Shown piece by piece: positions 1 to 6,894 of a DNA stretch of 16,013 nt. How positions within the stretch are numbered: the first letter of the stretch is position 1; each line of letters begins with the position of its first letter. A program made the translations under genes and the position numbers. The stretch comes from Sphingomonadales bacterium (GTDB lineage Bacteria; Pseudomonadota; Alphaproteobacteria; Sphingomonadales; Sphingomonadaceae): contig JAGXGT010000169.1 in the NCBI GenBank assembly GCA_024636595.1, forward strand, positions 1-16,013, read 5' to 3'. The notes below the pieces were generated by a model that saw only the letters and a program-made list of their open reading frames with translations, had not been told where the DNA came from and did no database searches.

Positions 1-29
1 AATTTGGGCTTACCTATCTCACTAGCCAT
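1..29 (-). CDS. 5' end of an unidentified gene (partial)
   Basis: On the minus strand an ATG (29-27) is preceded by a GGAGG Shine-Dalgarno five bases upstream. It opens a frame that reads M-A-S-E-I-G-K-P-K before leaving the window. This does not resemble the start of TrmD, the usual neighbour of RimM. A promoter-like element and a perfect palindrome lie just upstream, so the gene probably has its own regulated promoter instead of depending on rimM readthrough. Nine residues are too few to name a family. A self-regulated transcription factor is one possibility, inferred only from the operator. Confidence 0.5.
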
Positions 30-39
30 GCGGCCCTCC

Positions 40-60
40 GTATATACATGATGTATATAC
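40..60. promoter_or_regulatory. Perfect 10-1-10 palindrome, probable operator
   Basis: GTATATACAT and its reverse complement ATGTATATAC flank a single central G. The site lies directly between the Shine-Dalgarno of the minus-strand gene at 29 and a candidate promoter. Its outer half overlaps the predicted -10 hexamer, the classic position for a dimeric repressor. AT-rich palindromes of this style are used by several small winged-helix and TetR-like regulators, but the protein cannot be named from the site. Confidence 0.6.
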
Positions 61-82
61 GTCAAAGCGAATGCGCGGTCAA
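54..82 (-). promoter_or_regulatory. Candidate sigma-70-type promoter for the gene at 29
   Basis: Read on the minus strand, TTGACC (82-77) is a 5/6 match to the -35 consensus. It is followed after 17 bases by TATATA, a 4/6 match to the -10, which lies within the palindrome at 40-60. Spacing is ideal and the downstream Shine-Dalgarno is strong. This supports a separate transcription unit immediately after rimM. Confidence 0.45.
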
Positions 83-571
83 TCAGGCCGGCTCGACAAA
101 ATCGGCCTGCACAATCGCCGGATCATTCCGCATATCGATCGCGATCACCGGCACCATGAATTTCTTGCCGTTGGCGCGTTCGATTTCGATGACATCGCCG
201 GCGCCAAATTCGTAGATGGCGAAGATCTTGCCCAGTTCCTCGCCAGCGTCAGAGACGCAGCGCAGGCCGATGATGTCGATATGGTAAAATTCGTCTTCGT
301 CCAGTTCCGGCAAGGCGGAGCGGGGGACGGTCAGTTCGGTGCCGCGGGCGGCTTCGGCGCCGTTGCGGTCGGTGATTTCGGCGATCCGCGCAATTGCACC
401 CATTTTGTGGGGCTTCACCGATTTCAGCGTCAATTTGCCGTCGTTGAAGCTTTTGTGCACGGTCAGGCTGTCGATACTGTCGCAGAACAGCTTGAGTCGG
501 ACTTCGCCAGCGATCCCGTGAGCCCCGATAATGACGGCGAGCGGGACAGGTTTGTCGGGCGTGGACGTCAT
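83..571 (-). CDS. rimM: Ribosome maturation factor RimM
   Basis: RimM binds ribosomal protein S19 and helps mature the 16S rRNA 3' (head) domain of the 30S subunit in the cytoplasm. The product is 162 aa, normal for the family. The N-terminal RimM domain carries the signature G-A-H-G-I-A-G-E-V-R (about residues 17-26). The C-terminal PRC-barrel-like domain begins near D-E-D-E-F-Y-H-I-D and ends with the usual V-P-V-I... segment. The start at 571 was chosen over the longer frame because GGAGGGG lies just upstream and conservation begins there. It follows rpsP on the same strand, as in many bacteria, but across a hairpin-rich 124-bp spacer. trmD, the usual next gene, is not seen at its 3' side. 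Confidence 0.95.
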   Translation of the reverse strand: MTSTPDKPVPLAVIIGAHGIAGEVRLKLFCDSIDSLTVHKSFNDGKLTLKSVKPHKMGAIARIAEITDRNGAEAARGTELTVPRSALPELDEDEFYHIDIIGLRCVSDAGEELGKIFAIYEFGAGDVIEIERANGKKFMVPVIAIDMRNDPAIVQADFVEPA

Positions 572-607
572 AAGCCCCTCCGGTCCAGATGAGGAATTGG
601 CGTGGGG

Positions 608-650
608 GCGATATGTGAATATCGCTCGCATAGCGAAGCATCGGCTTCGC
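608..650. repeat. Two short hairpins in the rpsP-rimM spacer
   Basis: GCGATAT (608-614) pairs with ATATCGC (619-625) across a 4-nt loop. GCGAAGC (633-639) pairs with GCTTCGC (644-650) across a 4-nt loop. Both are perfect 7-bp stems. With the hairpin at 666-687 they form a compact cluster that looks like a dispersed intergenic repeat, not a coding remnant. They could modulate mRNA stability or RimM translation. Confidence 0.6.
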
Positions 651-665
651 CAAACCCCACCCCAA

Positions 666-687
666 CCCCTCCCTTGAAAGGGAGGGG
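666..687. repeat. 10-bp perfect inverted repeat after rpsP
   Basis: CCCCTCCCTT (666-675) and AAGGGAGGGG (678-687) form a perfect 10-bp stem with a tiny loop, nine bases after the rpsP stop on the minus strand. It lacks a following T tract, so it is a poor intrinsic terminator. It resembles a repeat unit that I recall being common between alphaproteobacterial genes. It could act as an attenuator or processing site between rpsP and rimM. Confidence 0.65.
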
Positions 688-695
688 CTCAGACA

Positions 696-1310
696 TTAGC
701 TTTCAGCCTTTTCAGCGTCAGCAGCAGGCGCTTCTTCTTTTTTCGCTTCTTCAGCAGCAGGAGCCTCGTCAGCCTTGGCTTCCTCAGCAGCAGGAGCCTC
801 GTCAGCCTTGGCTTCCTCAGCAGGCTTTTCTTCTGCCTTTGCTTCTTCAGCAGGAGCGGCTTCAGCGGTTGGGGCTTCTTCAGCGGCAGCCTCTGGAGCA
901 GCGGCGTCTTCAGCTGGTGCTTCTTCTACCGGTGCAGGAGCCGCAGCGGCTTCCTTGGCGGCTTCTTCTGCAGCAGCGGCTTTTTCGGCTTTTTCTTCCA
1001 GACGCTCGGTGGCTTTTTCACCCGGCTTGGCTTTGTTCGGGTTGTTGCGCGCTTCGCGCTTCAGCAAACCGGCGGCATCGAGGAAACGGGCAACGCGGTC
1101 CGAAGGCTTTGCGCCCTGATCGAGCCAATGTTTCGCACGCTCGGTGTCGAGAACTACGCGCTTCTCGTCATCCTTTGCGAGCAGCGGGTTATAGCTGCCG
1201 ACCCGTTCGATGAACTTGCCGTCGCGCGGTGCACGGACGTCGGCGACGACGATCTTGTAATAAGGGCGTTTCTTGGATCCGCCGCGGGACATTCTGATTG
1301 CTACTGCCAT
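696..1310 (-). CDS. rpsP: 30S ribosomal protein S16 with long Ala/Glu/Lys tail
   Basis: S16 is a structural and assembly protein of the 30S subunit. Residues 1 to about 84 form the canonical domain (M-A-V-A-I-R-M-S-R-G-G, then K-R-P-Y-Y-K-I-V-V-A, R-V-G-S-Y-N-P). The rest, about 120 residues, is an extension made almost only of Ala, Glu, Lys and Pro, giving 204 aa where a minimal S16 is about 80. It contains two exact DNA copies of an 11-residue unit (D-E-A-P-A-A-E-E-A-K-A). The tail is probably disordered or helical and solvent exposed. AAAGG lies upstream of the ATG. The gene sits 45 bp after ffh and before rimM in the same direction. Confidence 0.96.
   Translation of the reverse strand: MAVAIRMSRGGSKKRPYYKIVVADVRAPRDGKFIERVGSYNPLLAKDDEKRVVLDTERAKHWLDQGAKPSDRVARFLDAAGLLKREARNNPNKAKPGEKATERLEEKAEKAAAAEEAAKEAAAAPAPVEEAPAEDAAAPEAAAEEAPTAEAAPAEEAKAEEKPAEEAKADEAPAAEEAKADEAPAAEEAKKEEAPAADAEKAES
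752..817. repeat. 33-bp tandem repeat inside rpsP
   Basis: A 33-bp unit, beginning CAGCAGCAGGAGCCTC on the plus strand, occurs twice back to back (752-784 and 785-817). It encodes two copies of an 11-aa Ala/Glu/Lys-rich unit. A partial third copy follows near the C-terminus. The period is a multiple of three, so copy-number change would leave the S16 frame intact. Confidence 0.8.
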
Positions 1311-1355
1311 TGTAAATAAACCTTTCTTAAAATACGAAAATTCAAATTGTTATAG

Positions 1356-2819
1356 TCATTTTTTCTTGTTCAATAAATTTGCCAGATCCGGGGGAAGTCC
1401 GCCGGGAGACATGTCGGGAAGCCCTGGCATGCCGGACATGCCGCCGCCCTGCCCGCCCATACCGGCACCAGCGGCTCCGCCGCCGCCACCGAACATCGAC
1501 ATCAGCCCCTTGATTCCGCCCATCTTCTTGATGCGCTTCATCGCCTTGGCCATTTCCTGATGCATTTTGAGCAGCTTGTTGACGTCCTGCACGGTCGTGC
1601 CGGAGCCGATCGCGACCCGCCGCTTGCGCTTAGCGTTCAGAAGGCCGGGCCGCACCCGTTCTTCCTTGGTCATTGAGCCGATGATCGCATCCATGCGTCC
1701 GAGCACTTTCTCGTCCATCGCGCCGCCGGCCATCGCCGCCTTGGCCTTTTTCATGCCGGGCATCATCGACGCAAGCGCACCAAGACCGCCCATTTGTGTC
1801 ATTTGCCGCAATTGGGTGCGCAGATCGTTGAGATCGAACTGGCCCTTGAGCATTTTCTCGGCGAGCGCTTCGGATTCTTCCTTGTCGACGACCTGAGCGG
1901 CTTTTTCGACCAGGCTGACAACATCGCCCATGCCCAATATCCGGCCCGCAACGCGTTCCGGATGGAATTCTTCCAAGGCGTCAATCTTTTCGCCGACACC
2001 GACAAATTTGATCGGCTTGCCGGTCACCGCGCGCATCGAAAGCGCCGCACCGCCGCGAGCATCGCCGTCCATCCGAGTGAGAACAACACCGGTCAGATTG
2101 ACCTGATCGGAGAAATTCTGGGCTACATTGACGGCGTCCTGACCGGTCAGTGCGTCGACAACCAGCAGGATTTCCTGGGGTTTGGAGATATCGGCAACCG
2201 CCTTCATCTCGTCCATCAATTGCTGATCGACATGCAGCCGTCCGGCAGTGTCGAGCATCAGGACATCAAAGCCCTGTAACTTGGCCGCCTGCAACGCGCG
2301 CCGGGCGATCTCGACCGGCTGCTGTCCTGTAACAATCGGCAAGGTGGCGGCGTTGATCTGCTCGCCCAAGACTGCCAATTGTTCCTGTGCGGCCGGACGA
2401 TTGACGTCAAGCGAGGCCATCATGACCTTTTTATTATCTTTGTCCTTGAGCCGCTTGGCGATTTTGGCGGTCGTGGTCGTTTTACCCGATCCCTGCAAGC
2501 CAACCATCATGATGATCGCAGGCGGCGCGACCGATAGTTCAAGCGCACTGACCTCCGAACCGAGCATTTCGGCAAGACCGTCATTGACGATCTTGACCAC
2601 TTGCTGGCCCGGCGTTACCGATTTGAGGACCGACTGGCCGACGGCTTTCTCGGTTACCTTTTCGACGAAATCCTTGACGACAGGAAGTGCGACATCGGCT
2701 TCGAGCAGGGCAATGCGTACTTCGCGCATGGCGCCGCGCACATCTTCTTCGCGCAGGGCACCGCGGCCGCGCAGCTTGTCAAAAACTCCGCCAAGGCGGT
2801 CGCTCAACTTATCAAACAT
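1356..2819 (-). CDS. ffh: Signal recognition particle protein Ffh (SRP54)
   Basis: Ffh is the SRP GTPase that binds signal sequences and 4.5S RNA and delivers nascent membrane proteins to FtsY. The 487-aa product shows the N domain (1-90) and the G domain. The P-loop is G-L-Q-G-S-G-K-T (107-114), followed by D-T-A-G-R-L (189-194), T-R-M-D-G (247-251) and a downstream R-G-G segment. A methionine-rich M domain spans about 330-445. The last 45 residues are a glycine/methionine/proline-rich tail ending N-L-L-N-K-K-K. It heads the minus-strand ffh-rpsP-rimM block. Its receptor gene ftsY is about 4 kb away on the opposite strand. Confidence 0.97.
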   Translation of the reverse strand: MFDKLSDRLGGVFDKLRGRGALREEDVRGAMREVRIALLEADVALPVVKDFVEKVTEKAVGQSVLKSVTPGQQVVKIVNDGLAEMLGSEVSALELSVAPPAIIMMVGLQGSGKTTTTAKIAKRLKDKDNKKVMMASLDVNRPAAQEQLAVLGEQINAATLPIVTGQQPVEIARRALQAAKLQGFDVLMLDTAGRLHVDQQLMDEMKAVADISKPQEILLVVDALTGQDAVNVAQNFSDQVNLTGVVLTRMDGDARGGAALSMRAVTGKPIKFVGVGEKIDALEEFHPERVAGRILGMGDVVSLVEKAAQVVDKEESEALAEKMLKGQFDLNDLRTQLRQMTQMGGLGALASMMPGMKKAKAAMAGGAMDEKVLGRMDAIIGSMTKEERVRPGLLNAKRKRRVAIGSGTTVQDVNKLLKMHQEMAKAMKRIKKMGGIKGLMSMFGGGGGAAGAGMGGQGGGMSGMPGLPDMSPGGLPPDLANLLNKKK

Positions 2820-3080
2820 GTTCCCGCCTTTCCTTCTTCAAAACAGCCTGTTTTCGGGCCAACGCAAAAAGCGCCGATGGGCGAAACCTCGCTGATCGAC
2901 GTGTGAGTTTTTCGAACTCTAAACTGGATCGGCAATACCGTCATTGCCTAAGTTGGTAGCCCATTAGTGCAGTTCAGCGAATATCGCAAGTCCGGAATTT
3001 CTCGAATATGAACGGGCGTTAACCAGAAATTGAGAACTGGTGGAGCAAAAGACTTGTTCGCAACAGGTGGGATAATAATT
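2820..3080. other. Divergent intergenic region between ffh and the GGDEF-EAL gene
   Basis: This 261-bp stretch separates two divergent genes and must hold both promoters, but I see no convincing -35/-10 pair. It contains a small inverted repeat, GAGTT (2905-2909) with AACTC (2915-2919). AGGTGGG near 3065-3071 serves as the Shine-Dalgarno for the plus-strand gene. No RNA gene or small ORF could be supported. The frame is open upstream from a TTG at 3030, but the ATG at 3081 is better placed. Confidence 0.5.
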
Positions 3081-4754
3081 ATGGCTGGACCAGTAGCCGA
3101 TCAACATCTCAGGGTAATGAAGAACGGATATAAACTGTCCGTCGGCCGTGATGTGTTGACCGGCGTGATAGTCATCCTTGCGATTCTTATGTTTGCCGGC
3201 ACTGGCGGCACGGTGGTGACCGACGCCATCAACTCCCTGTCCGGCCACTCCAGGGCCGGCGATAATGTCCTGGTCCCCGCATTCCTGCTCAATATTGCCC
3301 TGATTCTATTTGGTTGGCGTCGATACAAGGACCTGACAAAAGAAGTCGAAGAACGGGCCGCAGCCGAACAGCGCGCCAAATCCCTGGCTGTTACCGATCC
3401 GCTCACCGGCTTGCTCAATCGTCGCACCATTGGCGAGAGAACGGCGGAAATGATCAGCATCGCCCACCGGAAACAGAAGAGTATCACTTTCATGATGCTC
3501 GATCTGGATAACTTCAAAAATATCAACGATGTCCACGGTCACAGCGCTGGCGATGCGGTATTGAAACAGGTGGCCGAGCGTATTTCTAAACTTGTCCCGC
3601 CCCACAACCTGCTGGCGCGGCTTGGTGGCGATGAGTTTGCCTGCGCGTTCATTTTTGATCCCGAGCAGCCAAAAATGGTCGAACGGATTGCCGACGACCT
3701 GATCGAGGCGATCGCGACGCCGATTGTCGAAAATGGCAACCAGCTCGTGGTCACCACTTCCATCGGGATGTCGCGCTATGACGCCGAATCGGAAGGCGTT
3801 GATGCACTGATGCGGCGCGCCGACATCGCCATGTACAGCTCGAAGAAACAGGGCCGGAACCGCCATTGCTGGTTTGATGCCAGCATGGAACAGGAGTTGC
3901 AAACGCGCAGTCTGCTGGAAGCGGGAATGCGCATTGGGATTCCCAATGGCGAATTCGCGCCCTATTTTGAACAACAGATAGATCTTGTGACCGGAAAATT
4001 GACCGGTTTCGAGATGCTGGCCCGATGGGAGTCCCCGACGCAGGGCTTTATCTCTCCGGAAATATTCATCCCGATTGCGGAAGAAACCGGCATGATCGGC
4101 GACCTGTCGATCAACATCATGCGGCAGGCACTGAACAATGCCAAGGACTGGGACCCAACACTGAGCCTCGCGGTCAATATCTCGCCAATCCAGCTGCTTG
4201 ATCCGTGGCTGGCCCAGAAAATTGTCAAATTGCTGGTCGAAAGCGGGTTTCCGGCAAACCGCCTGGAAATCGAAATTACCGAAAGCGCGCTGTTTGAAAA
4301 TCTTAGTCTGGCGCAATCGATCGTTGGTAGCCTGAAAAACCAGGGCATTAAAATCGCACTGGATGATTTTGGTACCGGCTACAGTTCGCTTGCGCACTTG
4401 CGCGCTCTGCCTTTTGACCGGATAAAAATCGACCGTAGCTTCGTAGCGTCGATCCGGAATAATCCGGAAAGCAAGGCCATCGTGAGAGCAATAAACGGTC
4501 TTGGCGAAAGTCTGTGTATGCCGATTACGGCGGAAGGCATTGAGGACAAGGAGACCGAGGACGAATTGCGCAAGGTCGGCTGTACCAAGGGTCAGGGCTG
4601 GTATTATGGCCACCCGCTGTCGATCCGGGAGACACGGGCGGTTTTGGCCGAACGCAATTTGCTGTGCGAGGAGGACCTGGACGAGGGCACTGCTTTGCAA
4701 TCCGATCCGGAAAGCGCTGCTGACGAACAGGATATGCTGCAAAAAGCTGGCTAG
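3081..4754 (+). CDS. Membrane-anchored GGDEF-EAL c-di-GMP enzyme
   Basis: The 557-aa protein has two N-terminal hydrophobic segments (about 24-46 and 62-79) around a short periplasmic loop, a coiled linker, a GGDEF domain (about 102-265) and an EAL domain (about 275-525). The GGDEF motif is intact (182-186), so diguanylate cyclase activity is possible. The inhibitory I-site is missing: R and D of RxxD are replaced by P and N. The EAL signature reads E-M-L (311-313). D-D-F-G-T-G (428-433), the I-K-I-D lysine (449) and A-E-G (484-486) are present, so phosphodiesterase activity is plausible. No sensory domain is recognisable beyond the membrane segments. The ATG at 3081 was preferred because of the upstream AGGTGGG. 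A hairpin overlaps the stop codon. Confidence 0.9.
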   Translation: MAGPVADQHLRVMKNGYKLSVGRDVLTGVIVILAILMFAGTGGTVVTDAINSLSGHSRAGDNVLVPAFLLNIALILFGWRRYKDLTKEVEERAAAEQRAKSLAVTDPLTGLLNRRTIGERTAEMISIAHRKQKSITFMMLDLDNFKNINDVHGHSAGDAVLKQVAERISKLVPPHNLLARLGGDEFACAFIFDPEQPKMVERIADDLIEAIATPIVENGNQLVVTTSIGMSRYDAESEGVDALMRRADIAMYSSKKQGRNRHCWFDASMEQELQTRSLLEAGMRIGIPNGEFAPYFEQQIDLVTGKLTGFEMLARWESPTQGFISPEIFIPIAEETGMIGDLSINIMRQALNNAKDWDPTLSLAVNISPIQLLDPWLAQKIVKLLVESGFPANRLEIEITESALFENLSLAQSIVGSLKNQGIKIALDDFGTGYSSLAHLRALPFDRIKIDRSFVASIRNNPESKAIVRAINGLGESLCMPITAEGIEDKETEDELRKVGCTKGQGWYYGHPLSIRETRAVLAERNLLCEEDLDEGTALQSDPESAADEQDMLQKAG

Positions 4755-4762
4755 GCCAGCTT
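4744..4762 (+). terminator. Hairpin with stop codon in its loop
   Basis: AAGCTGGC (4744-4751) and GCCAGCTT (4755-4762) form a perfect 8-bp stem, and the 3-nt loop is exactly the TAG stop of the GGDEF-EAL gene. No T tract follows, so it may only weaken or pause transcription into dapF, or protect the mRNA 3' end. Its termination strength is uncertain. Confidence 0.4.
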
Positions 4763-4825
4763 GCCGACCACGACAGCTGTCCGAATTACTGGACTCCCGG
4801 GAACGGCACCCCTAAATCGCCAGTC

Positions 4826-5632
4826 ATGACGACGGGACGCTTTCACAAAATGCACGGATTGGGCAATGATTTTGTCATCATCGATGCGCGCGAGGACGAG
4901 ATGGAACTGTCCGTGGCGAAGGCCGCAGCCATTGCAGACCGGCACAACGGGATCGGCTGTGATCAGCTGATCGTCCTGCGCCCCTCCGGCAAAGCAGATG
5001 TCAGGATGCAGATCTTTAACGCCGATGGCGGCGAGGTCGAAGCTTGCGGCAACGCGGCCAGATGCGTTGCCAAACTGATCGGCGACGAAACCCGGATCGA
5101 AACAGACGGTGGCATTATCATTGGCAATGCGACTGCTGACGGAGCCATTGTCGACATGGGCAAGCCCCGTTTCGAATGGCAGGACATCCCCCTCGCCTAT
5201 GCCATGGACACGCTTAATATGCCCGTTGGCTGGGAGGATTTGCAGAATCCGTCCGCCGTCAATGTCGGCAATCCCCATGTGATTTTTTTCGTCGATGATA
5301 GCGCCTCCGTGGAACTGGATCGGCTGGGGCCGATGCTGGAGGTCGATCCGCTTTTTCCCGACAAAGTGAATGTCAACGTGGCGCATATTGCGGACGGGAC
5401 CATTCATTTGCGTGTCTGGGAACGGGGCGTGGGATTGACCCGCGCTTGCGGTACTGGCGCCTGCGCCACCGCCGTCGCCGCTATCCAGCGCGGTCTGGTC
5501 AGCAGTCCGGTGCAGGTGAATTTGCCCGGGGGTTCGCTGGTGATTAGCTGGCAACAAGGCGAAAATATCCAGATGCAGGGCCCAACAACCTACGTCTTTT
5601 CCGGCGAAGCAGACTGGGCCCAGTTCGGATGA
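4826..5632 (+). CDS. dapF: Diaminopimelate epimerase DapF
   Basis: DapF interconverts LL- and meso-diaminopimelate, the last step before meso-DAP enters peptidoglycan or lysine synthesis. The 268-aa product has the N-terminal K-M-H-G-L-G-N-D-F signature (8-16). It carries both catalytic cysteines in family context: C74 in E-A-C-G-N-A-A-R and C208 in A-C-G-T-G-A-C-A. Length is typical. The Shine-Dalgarno is weak, so some expression may depend on upstream transcription. Its TGA overlaps the next ATG by 4 nt, making it the first of four translationally coupled genes. Confidence 0.96.
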   Translation: MTTGRFHKMHGLGNDFVIIDAREDEMELSVAKAAAIADRHNGIGCDQLIVLRPSGKADVRMQIFNADGGEVEACGNAARCVAKLIGDETRIETDGGIIIGNATADGAIVDMGKPRFEWQDIPLAYAMDTLNMPVGWEDLQNPSAVNVGNPHVIFFVDDSASVELDRLGPMLEVDPLFPDKVNVNVAHIADGTIHLRVWERGVGLTRACGTGACATAVAAIQRGLVSSPVQVNLPGGSLVISWQQGENIQMQGPTTYVFSGEADWAQFG

Positions 5633-6894
5633 GCGCACTGGAAATGATCAGCATGGGCTGTCGGCTGAATATTGCCGAAAGCGAGACACTGCGACAAAAT
5701 CTCGCCGCCAATAATATTGATGGCGACAATCTGATCATCGTTAATAGCTGTGCCGTGACCAACGAAGCGGTCCGGCAGACCAGGCAGGCCATCCGCCGGG
5801 CCAAGAAGGCCAATCCGGAAAAAAATATCATCGTCACCGGCTGTGCGGCTCAGGTTGATCCGGCGATGTTCGCAGACATGCCGGAAACCAGCGCCGTGGT
5901 CGGTAATTTCGACAAATATGAAGCGGCCAATTTCAAACTTGGCCTGCACAGCAACCGGCCCGATATCCGAGTTTCCGACATCATGCGGGTTACCGAAACC
6001 GCGCCGCATATGGTCAGCGCCTTTGCCGACCGGTCCCGCGCCTTTGTCGAAATCCAGAATGGCTGCGACCATCGCTGCACCTTCTGCATCATCCCTTTCG
6101 GTCGGGGAAATAGCCGGTCGGTGCCTGCCGGTCTGATTGTCGATCAGGTACAGGCACTGGTAGACAAGGGCTTTCAGGAAGTCGTTCTGACTGGCGTCGA
6201 TGTCACCAGCTATGGACCCGACCTGCCCGGAGAGCCGACGCTGGGCATGCTGATCGAACGGATATTGAAACATGTCCCCGATCTGCCGAGGCTGCGGCTT
6301 TCTTCTCTTGACGGTATCGAAATTGACGACCGGCTGTTTGACCTGCTCACCGGCGAAGCGCGGCTGATGCCACACGTGCATTTGTCGCTGCAGTCGGGCG
6401 ACAATATGATCCTGAAACGGATGAAGCGCCGGCATAGCCGGGAGCAGGCAATCGATCTGGTTGAGCGGTTGAAGGCGAGGCGGCCGGAAATAGCGATCGG
6501 CGCGGATATTATCGCCGGTTTTCCCACCGAGAGTGATGCGATGTTTGCCAACAGCCAATCGATCCTGGAGCAATGCGATATTGTTCATGGCCATATTTTT
6601 CCCTATTCGCCGAAACGGGGCACCCCGGCAGCAAAAATGCCGCAGCTTGACGGCAACTTGATCAAGGAAAGAGCGAAGATCCTGCGCAACACGGTCGCTC
6701 GTCGCGCGCAGGAATGGCGACAGACTTTGATCGGTACCCGCCAGAATATACTTGCAGAAATATCCGAAAATTCAGGCTATGCGGAGAATTTTGCCCGCGT
6801 CCGATTTGATGCTTCGGCAAACAAGGGGCAGATTGTTGCGGTTGAAATCAGGGACGTGCAGGACAAACAATTGATTGGCAAGGTGGCAGCGTGA
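5629..6894 (+). CDS. mtaB: tRNA (t6A37) methylthiotransferase MtaB
   Basis: A radical-SAM methylthiotransferase, probably converting t6A37 to ms2t6A37 in ANN-decoding tRNAs. The N-terminal UPF0004 domain supplies three cluster cysteines (C11 in M-G-C-R-L-N, C41 in N-S-C-A-V-T-N, C72 in T-G-C-A-A-Q). The radical-SAM motif C-D-H-R-C-T-F-C gives C146, C150 and C153, followed by I-I-P-F-G-R-G. A TRAM-like domain occupies the last 60 or so residues. M-G-C-R-L-N and C-A-V-T-N favour MtaB over MiaB or RimO. The protein is 421 aa. It overlaps dapF by ATGA and ftsY by GTGA. Confidence 0.93.
   Translation: MSALEMISMGCRLNIAESETLRQNLAANNIDGDNLIIVNSCAVTNEAVRQTRQAIRRAKKANPEKNIIVTGCAAQVDPAMFADMPETSAVVGNFDKYEAANFKLGLHSNRPDIRVSDIMRVTETAPHMVSAFADRSRAFVEIQNGCDHRCTFCIIPFGRGNSRSVPAGLIVDQVQALVDKGFQEVVLTGVDVTSYGPDLPGEPTLGMLIERILKHVPDLPRLRLSSLDGIEIDDRLFDLLTGEARLMPHVHLSLQSGDNMILKRMKRRHSREQAIDLVERLKARRPEIAIGADIIAGFPTESDAMFANSQSILEQCDIVHGHIFPYSPKRGTPAAKMPQLDGNLIKERAKILRNTVARRAQEWRQTLIGTRQNILAEISENSGYAENFARVRFDASANKGQIVAVEIRDVQDKQLIGKVAA

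Noticed and set aside
602..1213. 203-aa plus-strand frame rich in Leu and Gln
   Set aside because: It is the antisense reading of the Ala/Glu-rich repeat tail of S16.
3030..3080. TTG start extending the GGDEF-EAL protein by 17 residues
   Set aside because: The ATG at 3081 has AGGTGGG at suitable spacing, and the extra residues add no recognisable feature.
3306..4742. 478-aa open frame on the minus strand opposite the GGDEF-EAL gene
   Set aside because: It is exactly antisense to a gene with intact GGDEF and EAL motifs, shows no domain of its own and has no ribosome-binding site. It reflects codon bias.
4751..6594. Two long minus-strand frames (295 and 334 aa) opposite dapF and mtaB
   Set aside because: Both are antisense shadows of genes with clear catalytic cysteines. 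Their compositions are rich in His, Gln and Arg without recognisable motifs.
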